From CAJXYS01 sp913063035 (lineage in GTDB: Bacteria; Pseudomonadota; Alphaproteobacteria; Rhodobacterales; Rhodobacteraceae), in contig NZ_JBOCEG010000008.1 of the NCBI RefSeq assembly GCF_050586465.1, forward strand, positions 62,001 to 126,000: a stretch of 64,000 nt of DNA, read 5' to 3'. The translations under genes were made by a program, and so were the position numbers. The notes below the pieces were generated by a model. It was not told the origin of the DNA. It was given only the letters and a program-made list of their open reading frames with translations, and searched no databases. Below, piece after piece: positions 1 through 9,174 of this stretch. Each line of letters begins with the position of its first letter. Position 1 is the stretch's first letter.

Positions 1-97
1 GATAGCCGAGCCGCGCCGCCGCGACCGACAGCATGCGGCCAAGCTGCCCGCCGCCGAGAATGCCGATCGTGGCGCCCTGGGGCAGCCGGTCAGTCAT
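1..97 (-). CDS. purK: PurK N-terminus, cut by window edge
   Basis: Only the first 32 codons are inside the window. The translation begins [20 protein letters not shown] and continues [12 protein letters not shown], the glycine-rich nucleotide-binding start of N5-carboxyaminoimidazole ribonucleotide synthetase, an ATP-grasp enzyme that carboxylates AIR in purine synthesis. The ATG overlaps the last eight bases of purE, so the pair is translationally coupled and made in equal amounts, as expected since PurK makes the PurE substrate. The rest of the gene lies to the left of the window. Confidence 0.85.
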   Translation of the reverse strand, partial: MTDRLPQGATIGILGGGQLGRMLSVAAARLGY

Positions 98-578
98 CCG
101 ACGGCTCCTCGGGGATCGCGGCCGAGAGCGCCGCGCGCCAGGCGTCGAGCCGGTCGGCGAGCGCCGTGTCGGTCATGGCGAGGATCTGCGCGGCGTAGAG
201 GCCGGCATTGGCCGCACCGGCCTGGCCGATGGCCATCGTGCCCACCGGGAACCCTTTGGGCATCTGCACGATGGAATAGAGCGAATCGACCCCGGACAGC
301 GCCCGCGTCTGCACCGGCACGCCGATCACCGGCACACGGGTTTTCGAGGCCATCATCCCCGGCAGATGCGCCGCGCCGCCCGCGCCCGCGATGATGACCC
401 TGAGGCCGCGGTCCACGGCGGTCCTGCCATAATCCCAAAGCCGGTCCGGCGTGCGGTGGGCCGAGACGATCCGCGTCTCGTAGGCCACGCCCAGCTCGTC
501 CAGGATATCTGCCGCGGCTTTCATGGTGGCCCAGTCCGACTGGCTGCCCATGATGATGCCGACCTCGGTCTTGCCCAT
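90..578 (-). CDS. purE: N5-carboxyaminoimidazole ribonucleotide mutase PurE
   Basis: The 162-residue product is a class I PurE, which converts N5-CAIR to CAIR in de novo purine synthesis in the cytosol. The family signatures GSQSDW near residue 12, SAHRTP near 40 and [11 protein letters not shown] near 65 are all present, and the length is normal for the octameric class I enzyme. It is the first gene of a purE-purK operon and overlaps purK by eight bases. A TTGCCT / TATAGT promoter sits about 40 bases upstream, embedded in the end of the neighbouring DUF465 gene. Confidence 0.96.
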   Translation of the reverse strand: MGKTEVGIIMGSQSDWATMKAAADILDELGVAYETRIVSAHRTPDRLWDYGRTAVDRGLRVIIAGAGGAAHLPGMMASKTRVPVIGVPVQTRALSGVDSLYSIVQMPKGFPVGTMAIGQAGAANAGLYAAQILAMTDTALADRLDAWRAALSAAIPEEPSDD

Positions 579-615
579 GCCTGTCCCCGTTTGCGCGTCA
601 GTTCAGGAAGCGCGC

Positions 616-643
616 ACTATAGTGATCCGGGCGGCTCAGGCAA
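616..643 (-). promoter_or_regulatory. Putative sigma-70 promoter of purE-purK
   Basis: Read on the minus strand, TTGCCT (638-643) and TATAGT (616-621) are 16 bases apart, and purE starts 38 bases downstream of the -10. The -10 lies within the perfect palindrome CACTATAGTG (615-624). The -35 overlaps the stop codon of the DUF465 gene. Motif match only. Confidence 0.5.
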
Positions 644-854
644 TGATGTCGGGGAACAACTCGTCCTCGATCCGCGCGATCTTGTCCTTGAGCACGAGCT
701 TCTGCTTTTTCAGCCGCCGGAGCGTGAACTGGTCGCTGCGCGAGGTCTCGTCCAGCGCGGCGATGGCCTCGTCCAGATCGCGGTGTTCGCGCTTGAGATA
801 TTCAAGCTCGGCACGGAGCACGTCCGTCCGGTCCATCTGGGTCGGCGGGTTCAT
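636..854 (-). CDS. DUF465 (YdcH-like) small coiled-coil protein
   Basis: This 72-residue highly charged protein is predicted to form one helical hairpin. The pattern LKREHRDLDEAI followed by LRRLKKQKLVLKDKI is characteristic of the DUF465/YdcH family, which is common in alphaproteobacteria and has no established biochemical role. The gene precedes purE on the same strand, but purE seems to have its own promoter overlapping this stop codon, so co-transcription is not required. Family assignment is secure; function is unknown. Confidence 0.85.
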   Translation of the reverse strand: MNPPTQMDRTDVLRAELEYLKREHRDLDEAIAALDETSRSDQFTLRRLKKQKLVLKDKIARIEDELFPDIIA

Positions 855-937
855 TTGCGTCGCGATCTCTCGGTCTGTTCGGGAACCCCGACTATACCAT
901 CTGCGCGCGCTTCTGGAAGCCCGTTCCGCCCGCGGGA

Positions 938-967
938 CTTGCGCGGCCGCCCGGGCGCGCCCATATC
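938..967 (+). promoter_or_regulatory. Putative RpoH (sigma-32) promoter of the hsp20 gene
   Basis: CTTG at 938-941 is followed after 18 bases by CCCATATC at 960-967. This resembles the alphaproteobacterial heat-shock promoter (CTTG, 17-18 bases, then a C-rich TAT element). It lies about 70 bases before a small heat-shock gene, which makes RpoH control plausible. Motif reading only. Confidence 0.5.
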
Positions 968-1016
968 TTGCGAGGGTCCGCCGAAACGGGGGCCTGACCG
1001 CTGGTCGCTTACGACA

Positions 1017-1033
1017 AGGACTAGGACTAGGAC
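1017..1033 (+). repeat. Tandem AGGACT repeat forming a multiple Shine-Dalgarno
   Basis: AGGACT AGGACT AGGAC runs directly into the hsp20 ATG at 1034. Each unit carries a GGA core at 6-base spacing; the outer copies are at workable ribosome-binding distances. No other start region seen here has this arrangement. Confidence 0.7.
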
Positions 1034-1447
1034 ATGACGAAACTCACACTCGCATCGCATCCCTTTCTGCTGGGATTCGATCAGCTCGAACGCCTGGTAG
1101 AACGCACCGCCAAGACTGGCAATGACGGCTACCCGCCCTACAACATCGAACAGGCCGCGGAGAATGCCTACCGCATCACGCTGGCCGTGGCCGGCTTCCG
1201 CGAAGGAGACCTGTCGATCACGCTGGAGGATCGCCAGCTGGTCGTGCGCGGCAAGCAGGCCGACGACACCGACGGCCGGGTGTTCCTGCATCGCGGCATC
1301 GCCGCGCGCCAGTTCCAGCGCAGTTTCGTGCTGGCCGACGGGGTCGAGGTGACCGGCGCCGCCATGGAAAACGGGCTCCTGCATATCGATCTGCGTCGCG
1401 CCGTGCCGGACCAGGTCGTGCAGACCATCGAGATCAACAAGGGGTGA
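1034..1447 (+). CDS. Hsp20 family small heat-shock protein
   Basis: The 137-residue product is an alpha-crystallin-type chaperone that holds unfolding proteins in the cytosol without ATP. It has a short N-terminal arm, a crystallin beta-sandwich from about residue 35 to 125 beginning PPYNIEQ, and the conserved loop AAMENGLLHIDL near residue 112. It resembles IbpA-type proteins in length and sequence. A DUF1150 gene follows at once, a common alphaproteobacterial pairing. A candidate heat-shock promoter lies at 938-967, and the start is preceded by a tandem AGGACT repeat. Confidence 0.93.
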   Translation: MTKLTLASHPFLLGFDQLERLVERTAKTGNDGYPPYNIEQAAENAYRITLAVAGFREGDLSITLEDRQLVVRGKQADDTDGRVFLHRGIAARQFQRSFVLADGVEVTGAAMENGLLHIDLRRAVPDQVVQTIEINKG

Positions 1448-1455
1448 GGCAAGTC

Positions 1456-1683
1456 ATGGATCACAAATACGACATCGATACCGGCAGCAAGGACCGCATC
1501 GTCTATGTGCGCCCCGTCGCCGTCGAGGATCTGCCCGACGAGCTGCGCGAGCATGCGCCCGGCCTCGAGCAGATCTACGCCGTCCATGACGAGGACGGCC
1601 AGCGCCTGGCCCTCGTGCGCGACCGGAGCCTGGCCTTCGTCCTGGCCCGCCAGAACGACCTGGACCCGGTGAGCGTCCACTGA
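1456..1683 (+). CDS. DUF1150 family protein
   Basis: This 75-residue protein matches the DUF1150 family in the stretch IVYVRPVAVEDLP followed by LRDRSLAFV-like sequence (LVRDRSLAF here). The family is small, acidic and almost confined to alphaproteobacteria, where it sits beside hsp20 genes; its role is not known. The frame also has a GTG at 1444 that would overlap the hsp20 stop, but ATG 1456 is preferred because GGGGTGAGG lies 6 bases before it. It is very likely co-transcribed with hsp20. The stop is only two bases from the end of the convergent glycosyltransferase gene. Confidence 0.8.
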   Translation: MDHKYDIDTGSKDRIVYVRPVAVEDLPDELREHAPGLEQIYAVHDEDGQRLALVRDRSLAFVLARQNDLDPVSVH

Positions 1684-1685
1684 TC

Positions 1686-2513
1686 TCAGGGGGCGGCCGC
1701 GCCGCCCCATATCCCCCAGCGCCGCGCCAGCAGCGCCGCGCCGGCCTTGTTGGCCGTGCCGCGCGCCTGGCCGCCGAGAACCGCATCCTGAAGCGCCCCG
1801 GCCTCGCCGGCATGCGGGGCGCATCCGGCGCGGACATGGGGCGCGCACCAGATGCCGACGCCCCGTTGCGCGAGCCAGCCCGACAGCCAGATGTCGTCGA
1901 TGGCCCAGAGCGCCGCGGGTATCTTCGCCGTTTCCGGTGCGAACCAGTCCGGGTTCACCAGCACCCCCGCGAACCCCTGCGCGATATCGACATGGCCGTG
2001 CCGGCCCGGCGCCGTGCGCGGTGCCCGCGCCGCGGCGGGGCCGGCCGATCGCGCCAGCCGGCCGGTCCGGATCATCTGCGCCGGTGGCCGCAGCCAGGGG
2101 CGCGGCCCGGGCCGCGGCCGTGGCGGGGACAGCCCAAGGTAATCGACGTCGAAACCCGCCCCGGCGATCGCCATGCCGGGCCGTGCCCGGGCCGTGGCGC
2201 AGATGCGGGCCGTCCAGGCGGGGCCGTAGACCCAGTCGTCGTCGCAATAGAGGATCCGCGCCCCAGTGCCCGCCAGCTCCGCCGCGAGCGGCAGAAGCTT
2301 CGTTGCCGGTCCGAGATCCTCCGCGACGACACGAAGCTCCACGCCAGCCGGCAGGGCGGGCGGCGTCCCGTCCCAGTCCGGAAACCGGCGGTAGCGGCGC
2401 GGGATCGTCACCCGGATCAGGTCGGGGGCGCGGCGCTGGGCGCGCAGGCTTTCGAGCGTCGCGCCCAGGGTCGCGAAACGCGGCGGGATGGTGGTCAGCG
2501 AGACCGCAAGCAT
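1686..2513 (-). CDS. Glycosyltransferase-like protein with DDD motif
   Basis: The 275-residue product starts MLAVSLTTIPPRF, then has ILYCDDDWVY at residues 87-96, which resembles the metal-binding DxD loop of GT-A glycosyltransferases, and later a conserved-looking WAIDDIWLSGWLA segment. This pattern occurs in uncharacterised bacterial proteins with a glycosyltransferase-A fold. Residues 130-172 are a Pro/Arg/Ala-rich low-complexity insert interrupting the fold. No signal peptide or membrane segment is apparent. It stands alone, convergent with the DUF1150 gene and downstream of PAPS synthetase. Substrate is unknown; a surface polysaccharide role is only a guess. Confidence 0.6.
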   Translation of the reverse strand: MLAVSLTTIPPRFATLGATLESLRAQRRAPDLIRVTIPRRYRRFPDWDGTPPALPAGVELRVVAEDLGPATKLLPLAAELAGTGARILYCDDDWVYGPAWTARICATARARPGMAIAGAGFDVDYLGLSPPRPRPGPRPWLRPPAQMIRTGRLARSAGPAAARAPRTAPGRHGHVDIAQGFAGVLVNPDWFAPETAKIPAALWAIDDIWLSGWLAQRGVGIWCAPHVRAGCAPHAGEAGALQDAVLGGQARGTANKAGAALLARRWGIWGGAAAP

Positions 2514-2570
2514 GTTCCGGTTATAGCCGAGACGGCCGCGCCCGTAAGCCGCGGCCTTCCCCCGCGGGCC

Positions 2571-4277
2571 TCACCCCTTGATAAGCCCCATCTGTTCGAG
2601 CTTGAGGATCACCTGGTGGGCGCAGTGGTCCACGTCCATGCCCTCGGTGTCGACGCGCAGCTCGGGGGTGGCCGGTTCCTCGTAGGGGTCCGAGATCCCC
2701 GTGAACTCCTCGATCTTGCCCTCGCGCGCCAGCTTGTAGAGCCCCTTGCGGTCGCGCCGCTCGCATTCCTCGAGACTGGTCGCCACATGCACCTCGCAGA
2801 AGGCGCCGTATTGCTCGATCATCTCGCGCACCGTGCGCCGCGTCGCCGTGTAGGGCGCGATCGGCGCGCAGAGCGCGATGCCCCCGTTCTTGGTGATCTC
2901 GCTGGCCACGTAGCCGATCCGGCGGATGTTGATGTCGCGATGTTCCTTGGAAAAGCCCAGCTCCGAGGACAGGTGCTTGCGCACCACGTCCCCGTCCAGC
3001 AGCGTCACCGGCCGCCCGCCCATCTCCATCAGCTTGACCATCAACGCGTTCGCGATCGTCGACTTGCCCGAGCCCGAAAGCCCGGTGAAGAACACCGTGA
3101 AGCCCTGGTTCGCCCGCGGCGGGTAGCGCCGGCGCAGCTCGCGCACCACCTCGGGGAAGGAGAACCATTCCGGGATCTCAAGCCCCTCCGACAGCCGCCG
3201 GCGCAGCTCGGTGCCCGAGATGTTCAGCACCGTCACGCCCTCCTCGATCTCGTCGGCGGGCTCGTACTGCGCGCGCTCCTGAACGTAGACCATGTGCTTG
3301 AAGTCGACCATCTCGAGCCCGATCTCGCCGGCATGCGCGCGCACCATCTCCTGCGCGTCGTAGGGGCCGTAGAAATCCTCGCCCGCGCTGTTCTTGCCGG
3401 GGCCGGCATGGTCGCGGCCCACGATCATGTGCGTGCAGCCGTGGTTGCGCCGGATCAGAGCGTGCCAGAGCGCCTCGCGCGGGCCCGCCATCCGCATCGC
3501 AAGGTTCAGAAGGCTCAGCGTCGTCGTCGCGGAGGGGTACTTGTCCAGCACCGCCTCGTAGCAGCGCACCCGGGTGAAGTGATCCACGTCGCCCGGCTTG
3601 GTCATGCCGACCACCGGGTGGATCAGCAGGTTCGCCTGCGCCTCCTTGGCGGCGCGGAAGGTCAGCTCCTGGTGCGCGCGGTGCAGCGGGTTGCGCGTCT
3701 GGAAGGCCACGATCCGCCGCCAGCCCAGCTTGCGGAAGAGCGCCCGCAACTCGTTCGGCGTGTCGCGCCGGCCGCGGAAGTCGTAATGCGTGGGCGGCTG
3801 GATGCCGGTGACCGGCCCGCCGAGATAGACCCGGCCGGCCGCGTTGTGCAGGTAGTGCACCGCCGGGTGCGCCGGGTCGTCGGCGCCGAAGACCTTCTTG
3901 GCCTCGCGCGCCTTGTCGGGCACCCATTTGTCGGTGACCGACATGATCGCGAGGATCACCCCCTCCTGGTCGCGGAGCGCGATGTCGCGGCCGATCTCAA
4001 CGCCCTCGGCGAACGCCTCGGACACGTCCAGCGTGATCGGCATCGGCCAGAGCGTGCCGTCGGCCAGCCGCATCTCCTCGACGACCGCGTCGTAATCGGC
4101 CTCGCCCAGGAACCCCTTCAGCGGGCTGAACCCGCCGTTCATCAGAAGCTCCAGGTCGCAGATCTGGCGTGGGCTGAGGTCCCAGCTCGGCAAATCGCCC
4201 GCCTCGCGCTTCAGCTTCTGCGCGCTGTCGGGGGAGACGTAAAGCTCCGGGATCGGGGTGAGGTTGGCGGCTGTCAT
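2571..4277 (-). CDS. Bifunctional sulfate adenylyltransferase / APS kinase
   Basis: The 568-residue fusion makes PAPS from sulfate and ATP in two steps. Residues 1-385 are ATP sulfurylase, with the catalytic QTRNPLHRAH at 193-202 and GRDHAGPG at 287-294. Residues 390-568 are APS kinase, with the P-loop GLSGSGKST at 399-407 and a DGD motif soon after. The sulfurylase-first order and intact motifs in both halves match active bacterial fusions rather than fungal enzymes, whose kinase half is dead. No cysDN or PAPS reductase genes are near. Two sulfotransferase-fold genes lie within 5 kb, which may be users of the product. Confidence 0.95.
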   Translation of the reverse strand: MTAANLTPIPELYVSPDSAQKLKREAGDLPSWDLSPRQICDLELLMNGGFSPLKGFLGEADYDAVVEEMRLADGTLWPMPITLDVSEAFAEGVEIGRDIALRDQEGVILAIMSVTDKWVPDKAREAKKVFGADDPAHPAVHYLHNAAGRVYLGGPVTGIQPPTHYDFRGRRDTPNELRALFRKLGWRRIVAFQTRNPLHRAHQELTFRAAKEAQANLLIHPVVGMTKPGDVDHFTRVRCYEAVLDKYPSATTTLSLLNLAMRMAGPREALWHALIRRNHGCTHMIVGRDHAGPGKNSAGEDFYGPYDAQEMVRAHAGEIGLEMVDFKHMVYVQERAQYEPADEIEEGVTVLNISGTELRRRLSEGLEIPEWFSFPEVVRELRRRYPPRANQGFTVFFTGLSGSGKSTIANALMVKLMEMGGRPVTLLDGDVVRKHLSSELGFSKEHRDINIRRIGYVASEITKNGGIALCAPIAPYTATRRTVREMIEQYGAFCEVHVATSLEECERRDRKGLYKLAREGKIEEFTGISDPYEEPATPELRVDTEGMDVDHCAHQVILKLEQMGLIKG

Positions 4278-4404
4278 CGGTGTTTCTCTCTTTTCAATCT
4301 ACGAACGCGCGGCCGCGACGTCCCCCCGGACCGCGGCCACGCACAGCCTTTAGCGCCGCCCCCTCGGACGGCGCAACAGGGTTTTCCCGAAAAGAACGGC
4401 GTCT

Positions 4405-4421
4405 CGGGCACATGGTGCCCG
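4405..4421 (-). terminator. Hairpin downstream of trxB
   Basis: CGGGCAC and GTGCCCG form a perfect 7-bp stem around a 3-base loop, 15 bases beyond the trxB stop. On the minus strand a short T-rich stretch (TTCTTTT) follows after about 10 bases, so termination is possible but the T-tract is displaced. Confidence 0.35.
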
Positions 4422-4435
4422 GGCGGCCGGGGTCC

Positions 4436-6130
<1,695 letters not shown>

Positions 6131-6247
6131 ACCCGCCCGACCGCGGCTGTTGCGCGGGGCGGGGCCTTGGGGCAGACTTCGTCCATCAGCGCCGTGGGCC
6201 GGCCGTCGCCGGGACCCGGCGGCGCACGGGACGGGATCACGCAGCCC

Positions 6248-6943
6248 ATGGCGGTGACACGCTACCATTTCATTTCGGGCCTGCCGGACTCGGGTGCCGA
6301 AGAACTCGCACGGCTTCTGGCGCAGAACCCCCGGTTCGTGACCGGGTCCGACACGGGCGCCGACGCGCTGTTCGGGGCCGCGATGCGGCGGATGCAGGAT
6401 GACGACTGCCCCGAATCCCGCCTCGACGAGCAGCAGTGCCGGGCGCTTCTGCGCGCCACGCTCGACGCGGTGCATCACGACCGCCAGGCGGGGGCGGTCG
6501 TCTTCGACAACGCGCCGGGCTGGCTCGGTTATATCGATGCGCTGGGCAACCTTTTTCCGCTGGCCCGCTTCGTGGTGATGGTCCGCGACCCGGCCGATCT
6601 GGGCGGAAGCACCGCGCGGGGCGCGCGGCTCGATACGCCGCTGCGCCACCTGCAGGCGGCGCTGGCCGGGGCGCATGCCCAGCGGATTCTCGTGATCGAG
6701 CACGAACGCTTTCTGTCCGACCCGGTCACGGTGCTCGACGTGCTGTACCATTTCCTGCGCGAACACGAGTTCGACCACGACCTGGCCCCGCTATCGGACG
6801 CCGGGGCAGGAACCGCGGATGCCCAGCCGCCGAAGCGCCGCCTTCTCGGCCTGATGCCGGGCCGGCGTGGGGGCGGCGCCGACGACGCGCCCTGGCGCAA
6901 GGAAAAATCCAGCGCCGCCACGATCCTGATCGACACCGGCTGA
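6248..6943 (+). CDS. Sulfotransferase-fold protein with altered PAPS loop
   Basis: The 231-residue product begins MAVTRYHFISGLPDSG, where FISGLPDSG aligns with the 5'-phosphosulfate-binding loop of sulfotransferases; FVVMVRDPADLGGS near residue 108 aligns with the 3'-phosphate-binding motif. In active enzymes the loop normally carries Arg or Lys before Ser-Gly (as GLPRSG in the next gene); here it is Asp14, so catalysis is doubtful. The C-terminal 50 residues are basic and low-complexity. An upstream in-frame ATG at 6167 would add 27 residues; 6248 is chosen because the fold begins there. It lies 74 bases before a TPR-sulfotransferase gene on the same strand. Confidence 0.65.
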   Translation: MAVTRYHFISGLPDSGAEELARLLAQNPRFVTGSDTGADALFGAAMRRMQDDDCPESRLDEQQCRALLRATLDAVHHDRQAGAVVFDNAPGWLGYIDALGNLFPLARFVVMVRDPADLGGSTARGARLDTPLRHLQAALAGAHAQRILVIEHERFLSDPVTVLDVLYHFLREHEFDHDLAPLSDAGAGTADAQPPKRRLLGLMPGRRGGGADDAPWRKEKSSAATILIDTG

Positions 6944-7017
6944 TCCCGGCGCCGGGCTTTCCCGGTGGCGCGCCGCATGCTAGGCCAACGGCGTCCGTCA
7001 CCGAGCCGAGGCCGCCG

Positions 7018-9168
7018 ATGCTGCCGATCAACCCCAGCCAGATCCCCGCCTTCTACAAGCGGGCCCGCGCCGCGCAGCAGGCGGGGCGCGCGGACGAGGC
7101 GCTGCGCCTCTACCGCTCGATCCTGGCGGCGAACCCGAAGCTGGCGGAGGCTCATTTCCAGGTTGGCCGCATCGCGGCGGGTCGGGGCGACACCGACGCC
7201 GCCGTCGCGGCCTTCGAGAAGGCGCTGGCTGCGAAACCGGCAGAACCGGCGATCTGGTCGGCATTGGCCGACACGCTGCTCAAGGCCGGCCGGCCGGAGG
7301 ATGCGGCGGCGCTGCCCGCCCGGGCGCAGAAGGCGGGTCTTGCCGCCGAGCCGCTGGCGGCGCTGGGACTGCGCACCGGGGGGCGGAGCGGTGCGCGCGC
7401 GGCCACGCTCGACACCGCCGGGCGGAAAGAGGCACAGCGCCTCGTCCAGCTGATGTCGGCCGGGCGCTTCGCCGAGGCCGAGCGCGGCGCGGCGGCGCTT
7501 GCGAGGCGCCAGCCGGGCGTGGCCGCCGTCACCAACATCCTGGGCAGCGCGCGGGCGGCGCAGGGCAAGCGCGATGCCGCGGAAAAGGCGTTCCGCGCGG
7601 CGCTGGCCCAGGATCCGGAATTCGTCGAGGCCCGCATCGCCTATGCCGAGATGCTGATCGGCGCGGGCCGACCGGCCGAGGCACAGCGGATCCTGGCCCC
7701 CGCGGCCCGCGAGGGTGGCGGACCGGCGCGCGTGCGGGGGCTTTCGGGCAGGGCGCTCTCGGAGCTCGGGGATCAGCGCGCGGCGCTCGCGGAACTGGAC
7801 GCCGCGCTCAAGGCGGCGCCGAAAGACATGCGCCTGCGCGCCTATCGCGGGCAGGCGCGGCTGCGCGACGGCCGCCCGATAGAGGCGGCCGACGATCTCG
7901 AGGCGGCGGTCGGGGCCGGGCTGGCCACCCCCGCGCTGCAACTCGATCTCGTGCGCGCGCTCGGCCGCGCCGGGCGCGAGGCGGAGGCCCTGGCGCGGCT
8001 CGACCGGCTGATCGCCGAGGATCCGGACCGCGTCGACTGGCTGGCCGAGCGCGCGCATCTCTACCAGCAGACCGGCCAGTTCGCGGCGGCCGAGACCGAT
8101 CTGCAGGCGGCCATAGCCCGCAACCCGCTGGGCGGCGCGCTCTATCGCATGATCGCCTTCGGGCGGAAACTGCCGGCCGACGATCCGGTCGTGGCGCAGA
8201 TGGAAGAGACCTATGCCCGCGACGACCTGCCTGACGCCGAGCGGCGGGAACTGGCTTTCGCGCTGGCCAAAGCGGCCGAGGATGCCCGGCAGCACGACCG
8301 GGTCTTTCCCTATCTGAACGCCGCAAACGCCCTGACCCGCAAGGCCTGGCCCTACGATATCGCGGCCGATATCGCCGCCGCGCGCCGGATCACGGAAGCG
8401 TTCACCGCGGAGCTGCGCACCGCCTGCGAGGGGCAGGGCCATACCGGCTGCCAGCCCATCTTCGTCACCGGGCTGCCGCGCTCCGGCACGACGCTGGTCG
8501 AGCAGATCATCGCCAGCCATTCCCGTGTCACCGGCGGCGGCGAGCTGGCGCGTCTGACCCCGGGCCTCGCGGCCGCGGTCGAGGCGCTCCATGCCGGGGC
8601 GTCCGACGCATCGCCGGATTTCGCCGCGATCGGGCGCGATTACTGCGACTGGCTGGCCGCGCGGTTTCCCGGCGCCGACATCGTCACGGACAAGTCGATC
8701 ACGACCTATGCCTATCTGGGTTTCGCCAAGCTGGCGCTGCCCGGGGCGCGGATCGTCGTGGTCCGCCGCGACCCGCGCGATACCTGCCTGTCGATCTACA
8801 AGAACATGTTCCCGGGCGGCACCCACCGCTATGCCGACGACCTGGCCGACCTGGGCACCTATTACCGGATGCACGAGGCGCTGATCGGGTTCTGGCGGGA
8901 CGTCTGGCCCGAGGCGTTTCTCGAGATTTCCTACGAGGCGCTGACGGCCGATCCCGAACCCGAGGCGCGCCGCCTCATCGCCCATTGCGGGCTCGACTGG
9001 GAAGACGGCTGCCTCAACTTCCACGAGGGCAAGCGCCGGGTAGAGACGCTGAGCGGCGCACAGGTGCGCCAGCCGATCTACCGCAGCTCCGTCAGCGCCT
9101 GGGAAAAATACGCCGGGGATCTCGCGCCGCTTTTCGCTGCGCTCGAGGACGACACGCCGATCCTCTGA
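7018..9168 (+). CDS. TPR repeat-containing sulfotransferase
   Basis: The 716-residue protein has an N-terminal array of tetratricopeptide repeats (about residues 10-420, many units of the ALRLYRSIL..NPKLAEAHFQVG kind) and a C-terminal sulfotransferase domain. The 5'-PSB loop FVTGLPRSGTT is near residue 481 and the 3'-PB motif VVRRDPRDTCLSIY near 579. Family members transfer sulfate from PAPS to glycans or other acceptors. The TPRs probably bind a protein partner. No signal peptide is seen, so it acts in the cytosol. A PAPS synthetase gene lies 2.7 kb upstream. The acceptor is unknown. Confidence 0.85.
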   Translation: MLPINPSQIPAFYKRARAAQQAGRADEALRLYRSILAANPKLAEAHFQVGRIAAGRGDTDAAVAAFEKALAAKPAEPAIWSALADTLLKAGRPEDAAALPARAQKAGLAAEPLAALGLRTGGRSGARAATLDTAGRKEAQRLVQLMSAGRFAEAERGAAALARRQPGVAAVTNILGSARAAQGKRDAAEKAFRAALAQDPEFVEARIAYAEMLIGAGRPAEAQRILAPAAREGGGPARVRGLSGRALSELGDQRAALAELDAALKAAPKDMRLRAYRGQARLRDGRPIEAADDLEAAVGAGLATPALQLDLVRALGRAGREAEALARLDRLIAEDPDRVDWLAERAHLYQQTGQFAAAETDLQAAIARNPLGGALYRMIAFGRKLPADDPVVAQMEETYARDDLPDAERRELAFALAKAAEDARQHDRVFPYLNAANALTRKAWPYDIAADIAAARRITEAFTAELRTACEGQGHTGCQPIFVTGLPRSGTTLVEQIIASHSRVTGGGELARLTPGLAAAVEALHAGASDASPDFAAIGRDYCDWLAARFPGADIVTDKSITTYAYLGFAKLALPGARIVVVRRDPRDTCLSIYKNMFPGGTHRYADDLADLGTYYRMHEALIGFWRDVWPEAFLEISYEALTADPEPEARRLIAHCGLDWEDGCLNFHEGKRRVETLSGAQVRQPIYRSSVSAWEKYAGDLAPLFAALEDDTPIL

Positions 9169-9174
9169 GGCGTG

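Noticed and set aside
6529..9024. 831-codon open frame opposite the TPR-sulfotransferase gene
   Set aside because: Shadow; the plus strand has intact TPR and PAPS-binding motifs.
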